Part shown: in pieces, positions 28,196-37,680 of the stretch | Layout: each line of letters begins with the position of its first letter | Position numbering within the stretch: the first letter of the stretch is position 1 | NCBI GenBank assembly: GCA_017625535.1 | Contig: JAGAKR010000004.1 | Span: 84,060-148,059, forward strand | Direction of reading: 5' to 3' | Origin: Bacteroidales bacterium | GTDB taxonomy: Bacteria; Bacteroidota; Bacteroidia; Bacteroidales; UBA932 | Length of the DNA stretch: 64,000 nucleotides | The notes under the pieces: generated by a model | The model's database searches: none | Told to the model about the DNA's origin: nothing | What the model saw: only the letters and a program-made list of their open reading frames with translations | Position numbers and translations under genes: made by a program

Positions 28196-28558
28196 CTATA
28201 CCCTTAGAACGTAGAGCCTTTTTCCGCCCTTGCACGGTTTGCCCATTACAGGAACACTCCTGTATTCCATATTATACCCCTCAAATGAAGGGGCCGGAAT
28301 CCTGCTCCCTATTGATACTGTTGGGAAGCCAGAGCGTGGAGAGCAGTTCTGAAGTGTTGTTGATTGTGTATAGGCACCGGTACCGTTTTCTGCATATGCA
28401 ACGGCGTGCCCGAACGTAGCCGATATTTCATACCCGCTGTCCTGGGCAGATATATTGTTGTAGAGGAGTTCCTGCGTGTCTGCCCCGTATACATAAAGCC
28501 CCGCAGTTGCAAGGAGTGCAACTGTAACTAAAGCAAGGCACGCAAGAAGTCTCTTCAT
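28196..28558 (-). CDS. Small exported protein, unknown
   Basis: 120 residues with a clear signal peptide (LLACLALVTVALLATAGLYVYG), then about 95 polar residues with a basic end (GKRLYVLRV). No family recognised. It lies 19 bases behind cysS on the same strand and could be cotranscribed with it. The gap from 28070 to 28195 shows no gene. Confidence 0.6.
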   Translation of the reverse strand: MKRLLACLALVTVALLATAGLYVYGADTQELLYNNISAQDSGYEISATFGHAVAYAENGTGAYTQSTTLQNCSPRSGFPTVSIGSRIPAPSFEGYNMEYRSVPVMGKPCKGGKRLYVLRV

Positions 28559-28577
28559 ATTAAAAATTTCTGAAATG

Positions 28578-30077
28578 TTATTCCAATGTCCACTCTATAC
28601 CATCTTTGGTGTCCTTTATAAGTACCCCTATGGCTTTGAGATCATCCCTTATCTTGTCTGATTTTGCCCAATCCTTGTTGGCTTTGGCAATTTTCCTCTC
28701 TTCAAGGACCATATTCACAAGTGCATCCATCACTTTGTTCACACCGTTGTCTGCAGCCGAAGCCTCCTGTTCAGGGGCAATTCCAAGCACATCCGTTACA
28801 ATTACAGAAAGGAGGAATTCCAGGGTCTCCTTCTCCTGTGCCCCTATTGCCTGCTTGCCGTCCTTCACCTGGTTTACAATCCTTACGGCATCAAACAGGT
28901 GTGACAATGCAATTGGAGTGTTCAGATCATCACAAAGTGCCTCATAAACATTCTCCTTTATCTGGGCAACCTCTTTTGAAACTGCCTCAGGTGCATTCGC
29001 CGCAACTTTAAGCCCCTTCACATCCTTTGCAGCCTGGAGAATCCTCTTCAAACCTTTCTCTGCAGCCTGCAATGCCTCATTGCTGAAATCCAATGTACTT
29101 CTGTAATGAGCCTGAAGGATGAAGAACCTGATGGTCATTGGAGAATATGCCTGTTCCAATACAACATTGTTTCCGGTAAAAAGTTCATCCAAAGTGATGA
29201 AATTTCCCAAAGATTTTCCCATCTTCTGTCCTTTGATGGTAATCATATTGTTGTGCATCCAATATCTCACACCGCCTTTGCCTCTGCTGGCAGTGTTCTG
29301 GGCCAGTTCACACTCGTGGTGAGGGAACATAAGGTCCATTCCTCCTCCGTGGATATCAAACTCTTCTCCAAGATATTTGGCACTCATTGCAGAACATTCA
29401 AGGTGCCATCCCGGGAAACCGTCGCTCCAAGGGGAAGGCCATCTCATTATATGCTCAGGGGAAGCCTTTTTCCAAAGGGCAAAATCTGCCGGAGAGTGTT
29501 TGTCTCCCTGTCCGTCCAGAGTCCTGGTATTGGAAATCATCTCTTCCAGGTTCCTTCCCGACAAAACTCCGTAGTTATGCCTCTTGTTATATTCATTCAC
29601 ATCAAAATAAACAGAACCGTTGCTCTCATATGCATACCCGTTCTTCAGGATCTGCTGCACAAGTGCAATCTGCTCAATGATATGTCCCGAAGCCCTTGGC
29701 TCAATGCTTGGAGGGCAGTTGCCGAGTTTCTTCATTGCCTCGTGGAACCTGAGGGTATAATATTGTACAACCTCCATAGGCTCCAGCTGCTCAAGCCTTG
29801 CCTTCTTTGCTATCTTGTCCTCACCATTGTCGGAATCACTCTCCAAATGCCCCACATCTGTAATGTTCCTCACATATCTCACCTTGTAGCCCAGATGTCT
29901 GAACAGACGTACAAGAACATCGTATGTTATACCTGGCCTTGCGTGTCCCAGATGGGCATCACCATATACGGTAGGTCCGCACACGTACAGGCCCACCATA
30001 CCCGGCACAACTGGTTTGAAGAGTTCCTTCCTTCTGCTTAATGTATTGTAAATCTGAATATCCCTTATATTTTCCAT
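28578..30077 (-). CDS. cysS: Cysteinyl-tRNA synthetase
   Basis: 499 residues from the ATG at 30077 ([18 protein letters not shown]). Class I synthetase: the HIGH motif is DAHLGHAR, the KMSKS motif is KMGKSLGN, and zinc ligands sit in [15 protein letters not shown] and HHECELAQ. Attaches cysteine to tRNA-Cys in the cytoplasm. The C-terminal half holds the helical anticodon-binding domain. Confidence 0.97.
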   Translation of the reverse strand: MENIRDIQIYNTLSRRKELFKPVVPGMVGLYVCGPTVYGDAHLGHARPGITYDVLVRLFRHLGYKVRYVRNITDVGHLESDSDNGEDKIAKKARLEQLEPMEVVQYYTLRFHEAMKKLGNCPPSIEPRASGHIIEQIALVQQILKNGYAYESNGSVYFDVNEYNKRHNYGVLSGRNLEEMISNTRTLDGQGDKHSPADFALWKKASPEHIMRWPSPWSDGFPGWHLECSAMSAKYLGEEFDIHGGGMDLMFPHHECELAQNTASRGKGGVRYWMHNNMITIKGQKMGKSLGNFITLDELFTGNNVVLEQAYSPMTIRFFILQAHYRSTLDFSNEALQAAEKGLKRILQAAKDVKGLKVAANAPEAVSKEVAQIKENVYEALCDDLNTPIALSHLFDAVRIVNQVKDGKQAIGAQEKETLEFLLSVIVTDVLGIAPEQEASAADNGVNKVMDALVNMVLEERKIAKANKDWAKSDKIRDDLKAIGVLIKDTKDGIEWTLE

Positions 30078-30133
30078 TTTCAAAGCATTTATCAACTCAC
30101 AAAGATAATAATAAAAATGGAACTATCTCCGCA

Positions 30134-30469
30134 TCATTCCACAAGGGGTATTATTATCTTTTGTGCCACAATCTCGGTTATGTTCTTCTCCTCCCCTGCC
30201 GCGCTTGTATATTTCACATACCTTATCTTACCTTCCAGAGAGAGGAATGTACCCTTGCGTATGAGATTGAAATCGGGCATCCCCTTCCTGCTCCAGGCCA
30301 CAATGTTGTGCCAGGTTGTCTCTTCCCTGTAAGTTTCATCCCTGTTTTTGATGAGTTCATTTGTAGCCAGTGTAAAACGTGCCGCAATACCCCCGTTTTC
30401 CACTTTGAGGATTCTGGCATCCTGCCCTACCCTCCCTTTGAGTTCCACTCTGTTAAGCGATCTGTCCAT
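30134..30469 (-). CDS. ssb: Single-stranded DNA-binding protein, short form without acidic tail
   Basis: 111 residues from the ATG at 30469 (MDRSLNRVELKGRVGQDARI); the upstream frame is not coding-like. The OB fold is complete (FTLATNE, TTWHNIVAW, EGKIRYVKYTS, ITEIVAQKI), but the protein ends at IIPLVE with no flexible linker or DDDIPF-type acidic tail that recruits partner proteins. It resembles the element-borne SSB at 58411. Confidence 0.88.
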   Translation of the reverse strand: MDRSLNRVELKGRVGQDARILKVENGGIAARFTLATNELIKNRDETYREETTWHNIVAWSRKGMPDFNLIRKGTFLSLEGKIRYVKYTSAAGEEKNITEIVAQKIIIPLVE

Positions 30470-30694
30470 AGTCTCTTTCTTTTTTAATTTGTTGATATTT
30501 GAGGAATTCCCTGGGGCAAAGCAAGCGGAATCTGTCGGGAAGAAGGGTAAATTATCCGTGTATAAACGATTAAATTTCTTTTTCTGGAAACCTGCTTTCC
30601 AAAAAAAGAAAAAGTTTCTCCGGAGAAGGGAATTATACCCATCCTTCGCTCTCAAAGGAATAAATTTACAAGTGCTTTATCGGGAGGAAATGAT

Positions 30695-30967
30695 ATGGGT
30701 TATGTTCATTATGGGGGAAGGAGGGTATGCCCCGTATGCAGGAAAGAGATTACAGGGAGGACAGACAAGATTTATTGCTCTGCGGAATGCAGGGTATATG
30801 CCAACAATGAGAAGAGGAGGGTGCCCAGATCCGATACACTTGCCGGTATCACAGCCTCAATTGATGAGGATATTGCGGCAATGTACAACAGAGGGGGGAA
30901 GGGGCTCGTGAAAATAATCCTGCTGGTAACCAGACTTTGTAAAATTATGCATAAATTTGGACGTTAA
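30695..30967 (+). CDS. Small zinc-ribbon protein
   Basis: 90 residues. The CPVCRKEITG...YCSAECR pattern is a four-cysteine treble-clef/zinc-ribbon knuckle; the rest is helical and basic at its end. The start is supported by an unusually good Shine-Dalgarno stretch (GGGAGGAA, 30681-30688), rare in this phylum. Function unknown. It precedes the coiled-coil lipoprotein gene by 17 bases, but that gene has its own -7 box inside the end of this one. Confidence 0.7.
   Translation: MGYVHYGGRRVCPVCRKEITGRTDKIYCSAECRVYANNEKRRVPRSDTLAGITASIDEDIAAMYNRGGKGLVKIILLVTRLCKIMHKFGR
30952..30959 (+). promoter_or_regulatory. -7 promoter element for the coiled-coil lipoprotein
   Basis: TAAATTTG fits the Bacteroidota -7 consensus and lies 26 bases before the ATG at 30985. 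The nearest TTTG (30936) is only 12 bases away, so the -33 part is not convincing. Confidence 0.45.
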
Positions 30968-30984
30968 AACATATATATATTGTT

Positions 30985-31872
30985 ATGAGAAAGGTTATAT
31001 TGTTTGCTGCCGGGGCAATGATGGTTATCGGCCTTGGGTCATGCGTTGAGAATTCGGGGAAATACAAGGCCCTTCAGGCCCAGTTGGATTCTCTTCAGAA
31101 CAGTTATAATGTGCAGGGTGCAGAACTTGATGAGGTTTTTGCCACAATAAATGAGATTGAACAGGGGTTGAGTTCAATAAGGGAGAGCGAAAGCATCCTT
31201 GCCGTACAGACTGCAGATGGAATTGAAATAAAAGCAGGCTCAAAGGAGCAGCTGAAGAGCGATGTTGAAGCCATAAAGAGCGCCATAAAGAATTACCAGG
31301 ATGAGATAAAGAAACTGGAGAATGACAAGAGGCTGCAGTCTGCCCAATTCAAGAAGAGGCTCTCTGCAATGCAGAAGGAACTTAAGGAGAAATCGGAGAT
31401 AATTGAAACAATTTCCCGACAGTTGGAAGAGAAGGAGGCACAGATTGCGCGCCAAAGCAAACAGATTGCCACATTGGATGAGACTGTATCAAACCTGAAG
31501 GATGAGGTTTCAACCCTTAGCACAGAGGGGCAGCAGCTGAAGGCAAAGGTAGCAGACCAGGAGGCAGAGATTTACTCTGTGTACTATATTGTAGGTTCAA
31601 AGGCAGAACTTATTGAGGCCGGTGTAATGACCAGAGGTGGCCTGTTCAAGTCTTCAAAGGTTTCATACCAGGCAGAGAAGGATGCTTTTGTAAAGATTGA
31701 CCTGCGCGAGATTTCCGAGATAAATACCAACGCCGGCAAGGCAAAGGTGATGTCAATCCATCCTAAAGGGACATATGCCTTTGTTGAGAATGACGGTGAG
31801 ATGGTTCTGAACATCTCGGACCCTGAGAAATTCTGGCAGCAGACCAAATACCTGGTAATACAAGTGATGTAA
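30985..31872 (+). CDS. Coiled-coil lipoprotein, unknown function
   Basis: 295 residues. Lipoprotein signal with lipobox around LGSC at residue 20. From residue 25 to about 195 the sequence is a long coiled coil with heptads rich in Glu, Lys and Gln (for example KEKSEIIETISRQLEEKEAQ). The last 100 residues form a compact domain starting SVYYIVGSKAELIEAGV. Such proteins occur widely in Bacteroidota envelopes without assigned function. Followed 18 bases later by an M3 peptidase gene, so probably the head of an exported-protein operon. Confidence 0.75.
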   Translation: MRKVILFAAGAMMVIGLGSCVENSGKYKALQAQLDSLQNSYNVQGAELDEVFATINEIEQGLSSIRESESILAVQTADGIEIKAGSKEQLKSDVEAIKSAIKNYQDEIKKLENDKRLQSAQFKKRLSAMQKELKEKSEIIETISRQLEEKEAQIARQSKQIATLDETVSNLKDEVSTLSTEGQQLKAKVADQEAEIYSVYYIVGSKAELIEAGVMTRGGLFKSSKVSYQAEKDAFVKIDLREISEINTNAGKAKVMSIHPKGTYAFVENDGEMVLNISDPEKFWQQTKYLVIQVM

Positions 31873-31890
31873 AAACCATAAAATAACCTG

Positions 31891-33993
31891 ATGAAAAAGA
31901 ATTTTATAATTGTGGCAGCCATTGCTGCCATTTCTTTAATGTCGTGTAAAACAGAAATGACAAATCCGCTACTTACAGAATCGGGGCACAGGTATGAAGC
32001 CCCTGCATTTGACAAGATAACCGAGGAGCACTATATCCCTGCTTTTGAGGCTGCAATTGCCGAGGGCAAGAAAGAGATTGCCGCAATTGTGGAGAATCCG
32101 GATGCCCCTACTTTTGAGAACACCATCCTGGCACTTGAGTATGCCGGCGGCACCCTCAACAAGGTTGCAGGCATTTTCTACAACATAAATGAGGCCAATA
32201 CCAGTGACCGTATGCAGGAGATTGCCGAGCAGATCTCCCCAATGATGACAGAGTATTCACTTTCAATTATGCTCAACGGGGAACTGTTCAACAGGGTGAA
32301 GGCTGTATATGAGCAGAGGGAATCCCTCAACCTGGATGTTGAAGAGGCAAAACTTCTTGCAGAAACCTACAAGAGTTTTGCAGACAACGGTGCAAACCTC
32401 TCTGATGAAGACAAGGCAAAATACAGCAAGATTCAGGAGGAACTCTCCCTTGCAACACTGAAATTTGGCAAGAACACCCTTGCAGCCACCAATGCATTCA
32501 TAATGCACCTCACAAATGAGGAGGATCTTGCAGGTCTTCCCGATTTTGTAAAGGATGCGGCGGCACTTGAGGCTAAGAACAGGAACCTTGAGGGTTGGGT
32601 GATCACCCTGCAGCAGCCAAGTTACAGCCCGTTTATGCAGTACAGTGCAAAGAGGGAGTTGAGGGAGAAACTGTGGAAGGCATACAACTCAAAATGTATA
32701 GAGGGCGAGTTCAGCAACCTTGATGTGATAAAACAGATTGTAGGATTGAGGATTGAGGCTGCAAACCTGCTGGGATACAAGACTTATGCAGATATGGCCC
32801 TCAAAGACAGGATGGCCAAGGATGCCCCTACCGTAAATGCATTCCTGCAGAACCTGCTTGAGAAATCGATGCCTTTTGCAAAGGATGACGTAAAGGCAAT
32901 TGAAAAGTATGCAAAATCTGAGGGTTTCACCGGAGAACTTATGCCTTGGGACTTCTCTTATTATTCAGAGAAACTTAAAAAGGAGAAATACTCGTTGAAT
33001 GATGAGGTGCTGAAACCTTACTTCAAACTGGAGAATGTGAAGGAGGCTGTATTTGCATTGGCAGATTCCCTTTACGGCCTTAAATTCATCCCTGCAGAGG
33101 ATATCCCTGCTTATCATCCTGATGTTGACGTGTATGATGTTACAGATGCTCAGGGGAGACATATGGCTTTGTTCTATGCAGACTTCTTCCCAAGGGCAAG
33201 CAAAGGTGGCGGAGCCTGGATGACCGCATTCCGTGAGCAGAGTTTCACAAAAGACGGCAAAACAGAGAAGAGGCCTCATATTTCAATTGTATGCAACTTT
33301 ACAAAGCCTACAGAAACCGAGCCTTCTCTGCTCACTTTCTATGAGGTTACAACATTCCTGCACGAGTTCGGCCACGCATTGCACGGCATCCTTGCAGAGG
33401 GCAAGTTCGCTTCACTTACCGGTACCAATGTGGCAAGGGATTTTGTGGAACTCCCTTCACAGATTATGGAGAACTGGGCTACAGAGAAAGAGTATCTTGC
33501 TTCGTTTGCAAAACATTACCAGACAGGTGAGGTTATCCCTCAGGAACTCATAGACAAAATAATTGAGTCAAAGAACTACAATAGCGGCTATTCAAGTGTA
33601 AGGCAGCTGCAGTTCGGCATTGAGGATATGGCATGGCACTCTGTAACAGAGGTTCCTGCCGCAGATGTGGTTGCATTTGAGAAAGAGGCTGTAAAGGCGT
33701 GTGCCCTTATGCCTGATGTTCCTGCCACCGCATTCTCCCCTTCTTTCGGGCACATCTTCAGCGGCGGATATGCTGCAGGATATTACTCTTACAAATGGGC
33801 TGAGGTGCTTGAGGCCGATGCGTTCCAGGTATTCAAGGAGACCGGTATTTTCAACAAGGAGACTGCAGAGAAATTCCGCAAGGAGATACTTTCAAGGGGT
33901 AGCATTGAGGACGCCGATGTAATCTACAGGAATTTCCGTGGAAGGGATCCGGAGCCTGAGGCTCTTCTTAAAAAGTTCGGTATGGTAAAATAA
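31891..33993 (+). CDS. dcp: M3-family peptidyl-dipeptidase (Dcp/oligopeptidase A-like), lipoprotein
   Basis: 700 residues. Lipobox SLMSC at residue 19. The catalytic zinc site HEFGHALHG (HExxH) lies near residue 491 within the conserved stretch TFLHEFGHALHGIL, followed by the downstream ligand Glu region around ELPSQIMENW. Cleaves dipeptides from the C-terminus of oligopeptides in the family. Only 7 bases separate it from the phosphoesterase gene. Confidence 0.92.
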   Translation: MKKNFIIVAAIAAISLMSCKTEMTNPLLTESGHRYEAPAFDKITEEHYIPAFEAAIAEGKKEIAAIVENPDAPTFENTILALEYAGGTLNKVAGIFYNINEANTSDRMQEIAEQISPMMTEYSLSIMLNGELFNRVKAVYEQRESLNLDVEEAKLLAETYKSFADNGANLSDEDKAKYSKIQEELSLATLKFGKNTLAATNAFIMHLTNEEDLAGLPDFVKDAAALEAKNRNLEGWVITLQQPSYSPFMQYSAKRELREKLWKAYNSKCIEGEFSNLDVIKQIVGLRIEAANLLGYKTYADMALKDRMAKDAPTVNAFLQNLLEKSMPFAKDDVKAIEKYAKSEGFTGELMPWDFSYYSEKLKKEKYSLNDEVLKPYFKLENVKEAVFALADSLYGLKFIPAEDIPAYHPDVDVYDVTDAQGRHMALFYADFFPRASKGGGAWMTAFREQSFTKDGKTEKRPHISIVCNFTKPTETEPSLLTFYEVTTFLHEFGHALHGILAEGKFASLTGTNVARDFVELPSQIMENWATEKEYLASFAKHYQTGEVIPQELIDKIIESKNYNSGYSSVRQLQFGIEDMAWHSVTEVPAADVVAFEKEAVKACALMPDVPATAFSPSFGHIFSGGYAAGYYSYKWAEVLEADAFQVFKETGIFNKETAEKFRKEILSRGSIEDADVIYRNFRGRDPEPEALLKKFGMVK

Positions 33994-34000
33994 CCTGTAT

Positions 34001-35275
34001 ATGAGAAGAACTATACTGTTTGCAATTATGATTGTCCTTTCTTGTGCAGCATCTGCACAGGAAAGGATTTTCAGCATTACTGCCTGTGCATCTGAGGATA
34101 CACGCAGCAATATGAATTTCAGCTGGGCTACTGACAAAGGGATTGGGGAGGCCATTCTTGAGATTGCCCCTGCCAAGGAGGAGGGATGGAGAAAAGCCAT
34201 CGGGAAGAGATTTGACGGGGTTTATTGTACAACTTTTGACAGTATCTATTCAAAGGCTGCCAATGGGAAGAATTTTTATGAGGATGTGAAGATAAACAAA
34301 TACAATGCTTCTGTTGGCGGATTGAAGAAGAATACCCTTTATAAGTACAGGGTAATTGCAGGGGGTGATACCAGTGCTGTGCATCATTTCCGCACAGCCG
34401 GGGCCAAGAAATGGAATGCCTGTATAATTTCCGATTTCCACGCATATGCTCCGCTGTATGCACGTACCAAATCTGCAATGGATATGATAGGTACGGTAGG
34501 GAAGTATGGAGATCCTTTCAGTTGGGTGCTCCATCTTGGCGACATCACAGCCTGGGGAGGAAGCTACTCTTTCTGGAAGGACCTTTACCGTGAACAGCCG
34601 TTTGTGGATTATATGTGGGCCGGTGTGAACGGGAACCACGACAATATGACCCGCACCAATAAGGGAAACACCAACGGGTTCTTCAGGGATGCTGCAGCAT
34701 ATCCGCACAATGGGTACCCTGGTGAGATGGGTGTATGCTACTGGTTCAGATATGGAGATGCGCTGTTCATTATGCTCAATAATGAGAATATGAGGACCGC
34801 AGAGGGGCTTGAGGCCGCACAGAAATGGGTAAGGGAGGTTGTGGAAAAGAACTCTACCGCCCGCTATAAGGTGGTGTGCGAACATTACCAGTGGTTCTTT
34901 GGGGCTACAGGAAATGATTCGCAATACGGACGCTGGAGCAAACTTTTTGATGAACTTGGAATTACCCTTGCACTTGCCGGCAACAACCACATCTATGTAA
35001 GCACCCATCCTCTGTACGGAGGCAAGGTTGTGGAGCCGGGCAAAGGTACAGTTTATATCCAGACCCCTTCTTCGGACAATGAGAGGGGTTCGGCCTGTAA
35101 CCTTGAAAAGCCTTTTGAGAGCAATGGGGAGAAGATAAAGTTCCGCTGGACCGAGGGAGGACAGACTGTGAGAGGAATGCATATGAATGTTACCAAAAAG
35201 AAGATGACACTCACATTGCTGGACAGGAACGGGAAAGTTCTGGATGTTACAGAGGTGAAGCCTATAAAGAGATAA
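34001..35275 (+). CDS. Exported calcineurin-like metallophosphoesterase
   Basis: 424 residues with signal peptide (LFAIMIVLSCAASAQ). An N-terminal fibronectin-type/purple-acid-phosphatase-like beta domain of about 120 residues leads to the phosphoesterase domain: DFHAYAP (D-x-H), LHLGDITAWGG (GD), GVNGNHDN (GNHD), VVCEHYQ (H), and AGNNHIY. The last motif is normally GHxH; here its first His is Asn, and the GDxxY tyrosine of purple acid phosphatases is missing. So it is PAP-shaped but not a typical PAP, and its substrate is open. Confidence 0.85.
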   Translation: MRRTILFAIMIVLSCAASAQERIFSITACASEDTRSNMNFSWATDKGIGEAILEIAPAKEEGWRKAIGKRFDGVYCTTFDSIYSKAANGKNFYEDVKINKYNASVGGLKKNTLYKYRVIAGGDTSAVHHFRTAGAKKWNACIISDFHAYAPLYARTKSAMDMIGTVGKYGDPFSWVLHLGDITAWGGSYSFWKDLYREQPFVDYMWAGVNGNHDNMTRTNKGNTNGFFRDAAAYPHNGYPGEMGVCYWFRYGDALFIMLNNENMRTAEGLEAAQKWVREVVEKNSTARYKVVCEHYQWFFGATGNDSQYGRWSKLFDELGITLALAGNNHIYVSTHPLYGGKVVEPGKGTVYIQTPSSDNERGSACNLEKPFESNGEKIKFRWTEGGQTVRGMHMNVTKKKMTLTLLDRNGKVLDVTEVKPIKR

Positions 35276-35280
35276 AAACA

Positions 35281-35306
35281 AGGCGGCTCATTGACGGGCC
35301 GCCTTT
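35281..35306. terminator. Bidirectional terminator between phosphoesterase and FKBP genes
   Basis: AAGGCGGC / GCCGCCTT stem with TTTT following, between convergent genes. Confidence 0.85.
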
Positions 35307-35324
35307 TCTGTCGGGATGAAGAAA

Positions 35325-35909
35325 TTATTTCACCTTAACCAGTTCCACATCAAATATAAGGGTTGCATATGGTGGGATCTGTGCTCCGGCACCCCTCTCT
35401 CCGTATGCAAGGTTGTAAGGGATGTAAAGCTGCCATTTGTCACCCTCTTTCATAAGCTGAAGGGCCTCTACCCATCCTGCAATAACCTGGGTTACACCAA
35501 ATGTTGCAGTCTCGCCCCTCTGGTATGAACTGTCAAATACAGAACCGTCTATAAGGCGTCCCTCATAGTGGCACTCAACAGAGTCTGATGCTTTAGGGGT
35601 TGCACCTGTACCGGCATTGAGCACTTTGTACTGCAAACCGCTTGGAAGGGTTACTACTCCCTCTTTCTTTGCGTTCTCTGCAAGGAAAGCCTCACCCTCT
35701 GCCTTTACTGCAGCAGTCTGCTCCTCCTGCAATTTTGTAAAATAATCGTTAAGGACCTGCTGGGCCTCAACTACGCTCATTGCAGGCTGCTCACCTGCCA
35801 ATGAAGCCTTGATGGCCTTTACAAACTCCTCTGTGTTCAAATTCTTTATTCCGCTTGCCATAAGATTGTTGGCAATGCTCATTCCCAATGCGTAACTTAC
35901 TTTCTCCAT
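35325..35909 (-). CDS. FKBP-type peptidyl-prolyl cis-trans isomerase
   Basis: 194 residues: an N-terminal helical dimerisation arm (SYALGMSIANNLMASGIKN to about residue 85) and a C-terminal FKBP domain with VECHYEGRLIDGSVFDSSYQRG, FGVTQVIAGWVEALQLMKEG and YIPYNLAYGERGAG. FklB/FkpA type, but no signal peptide is seen, so probably cytoplasmic. Helps protein folding. Confidence 0.92.
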   Translation of the reverse strand: MEKVSYALGMSIANNLMASGIKNLNTEEFVKAIKASLAGEQPAMSVVEAQQVLNDYFTKLQEEQTAAVKAEGEAFLAENAKKEGVVTLPSGLQYKVLNAGTGATPKASDSVECHYEGRLIDGSVFDSSYQRGETATFGVTQVIAGWVEALQLMKEGDKWQLYIPYNLAYGERGAGAQIPPYATLIFDVELVKVK

Positions 35910-35938
35910 AATTGTCTTAAAAAATGCAAATATAAGAA

Positions 35939-37216
35939 TTACACCTTAATGTTTATAATATCCTTTATATCCGTTGTGTAGTTGCCGCTGAGGCTGCTCC
36001 GCTTCATCACCCACTTCTCCTTCTCCCCCTGGGCTCCGGAAAATCCCCCCTGCACCGCTATTTTTAGGGCATCTCTCCCATAACGGGCATTCACACTGTC
36101 CAGCACCTGGTTTATGCTCTTTATCTTCTCCACATCCTTGTGCTCAAAGAGGTTCTGCTGCACCCCATTGCCGGGCACAATATCCCCCACAATCACCCCT
36201 GCCTTCTTGTAAAGGTACCCTTTCCGGTATATCTGCTTCAACCCCTTCAGAGCCTCCCCCACAAGTTCAAGAGTGGAATCCGTTGCCTCCGGCAACTTTA
36301 TGGTTATGCTGTTGTAATATTTAGGGAGATCTTCCCGATAGAAATTTGTGAGGATATACACATTCACATACCCCGCTGCAGAGCCCTGATGCCTGAGTTT
36401 CTCTGCACACGCCGCTGCAAAATTTGAAACGGCACTCTCAAGTTCCTCCAGCGAGGAGACCATCTCCCCAAAACTGCGGCTTGTGGTTATGGATTTCTTC
36501 TCTTCCCTAAGGTCCAGCTGGGCAACCGGCTGCCCGTTGAGTTCCATCTGGGTACGGAGCCCCACCACCCCCATATTCTTTTTAACCCACCAGGCACTTT
36601 TGCGGGTAAAGGCGTATGCCGTATGTACCCCCTCCCCCTTCAGAAACCTTGAATACCGGCGCCCTATCCCCCACACCTCACCAATCTCCAATAATTGGAG
36701 CGCCTTCTCACGCTTCTGCTCATCATCTATTATGCAATAGCCGTGATACCCCTTATAATGCTTTGCATACCAGTTGGCAACCTTTGCCAGTGTCTTTGTG
36801 GGGGCTATACCCACACATACCGGTATACCCGTATATTTGCGCACCTTATATACAATCTCCTGGGCCTTCTGCCTTATCTGTTCCACAGCCATACCTTCAA
36901 ACGATGCAAAACACTCATCTATGGAATAAATCTCCATACTTGGTACCAGTTCCTGCAATATGGCCATAACCCTGCGGCTCATATCTCCATACAGCCTGTA
37001 ATTGCTTGAAAACTGCACTATCCTGTCGCCGAACTGCTCCTCCATCTGATACGCCGGCACCCCCATCTTCACCCCAAGGTCCTTTGCCTCCTGGCTCCTT
37101 GAAACCACACACCCGTCATTGTTGGAGAGCACAACAACCGGCTTCCCCTCCAATCCCGGATTGAAGACCTTCTCGCAAGAGACAAAAAAATTATTGCAGT
37201 CTATAACGGCAAACAT
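35939..37216 (-). CDS. umuC: Y-family DNA polymerase, UmuC subunit
   Basis: 425 residues. Catalytic palm motifs: FAVIDCNNFFVSCE at the N-terminus and SIDECFA near residue 105. The thumb helix-hairpin-helix LLEIGEVWGIGRRYSRFL and the little-finger domain follow; the C-terminus has the family's short end domain (SSLSGNYTTDIKDI). Carries out error-prone bypass of DNA damage with UmuD', encoded just upstream. Confidence 0.94.
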   Translation of the reverse strand: MFAVIDCNNFFVSCEKVFNPGLEGKPVVVLSNNDGCVVSRSQEAKDLGVKMGVPAYQMEEQFGDRIVQFSSNYRLYGDMSRRVMAILQELVPSMEIYSIDECFASFEGMAVEQIRQKAQEIVYKVRKYTGIPVCVGIAPTKTLAKVANWYAKHYKGYHGYCIIDDEQKREKALQLLEIGEVWGIGRRYSRFLKGEGVHTAYAFTRKSAWWVKKNMGVVGLRTQMELNGQPVAQLDLREEKKSITTSRSFGEMVSSLEELESAVSNFAAACAEKLRHQGSAAGYVNVYILTNFYREDLPKYYNSITIKLPEATDSTLELVGEALKGLKQIYRKGYLYKKAGVIVGDIVPGNGVQQNLFEHKDVEKIKSINQVLDSVNARYGRDALKIAVQGGFSGAQGEKEKWVMKRSSLSGNYTTDIKDIINIKV

Positions 37217-37238
37217 CTATAAATCTTAGGTTTAAGTT

Positions 37239-37257
37239 GTACTCGGTCCCCGAGTAC
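37239..37257. promoter_or_regulatory. Perfect palindrome between umuD and umuC
   Basis: GTACTCGG TCC CCGAGTAC: an 8-bp perfect dyad with a 3-base spacer, placed 22-40 bases before the umuC ATG. It could be a protein-binding operator or an mRNA hairpin limiting umuC translation relative to umuD. Confidence 0.6.
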
Positions 37258-37260
37258 GGG

Positions 37261-37680
37261 CTAGAACGTTCTTATTGAATGGGTTACTATTCCCCAAATG
37301 ATAAATTGGTTCTCTTCAGTTACTTTTATTGGGTGGAAAGAGTCGTTTTCAGGTTGGAGCCATACAGCAACAACAGAGCTGCCTTCACGCTCAAAATGAA
37401 TTCTTTTAAGGGTAAACTCCCCGTCTATATAGCATACGGCCACAGCCCCCTCGTAAGGCTCAAGGGATTTGTCTATTATGAGCAAGTCTCCATCATATAT
37501 GCCGGCACCCTCCATAGAGGTTCCGCGGGCCCTTCCAAAGAAAGTGCTGGAAGGGTTCTTTACCAGTTCCCTGTTGAGGTCTATCCCGTTCTCCACATAA
37601 TCCTGGGCAGGGCTGGGGAACCCCGCCTTAATCTCGGGCAGTTCAACACTTATTCCCGGCTGGCCTTTCCTAATACTCAT
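37261..37680 (-). CDS. umuD: UmuD-like S24 self-cleaving protein
   Basis: 139 residues. The self-cleavage site is Ala19-Gly20 (EIKAGFPSP), the nucleophile Ser55 (ARGTSMEGAG) and the general base Lys92 (EFTLKRIH). After RecA-stimulated cleavage UmuD' works with UmuC. Its ATG overlaps the stop of the PLP-enzyme gene by 11 bases, so it has no promoter region of its own immediately upstream; SOS control would have to act from inside that gene or further up. Confidence 0.93.
   Translation of the reverse strand: MSIRKGQPGISVELPEIKAGFPSPAQDYVENGIDLNRELVKNPSSTFFGRARGTSMEGAGIYDGDLLIIDKSLEPYEGAVAVCYIDGEFTLKRIHFEREGSSVVAVWLQPENDSFHPIKVTEENQFIIWGIVTHSIRTF

Noticed and set aside
29106-30041. 311-residue open frame opposite cysS
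   Set aside because: Antisense shadow of a certain synthetase gene.
34250-35281. 343-residue open frame opposite the phosphoesterase gene
   Set aside because: Antisense shadow; product has no recognisable pattern.
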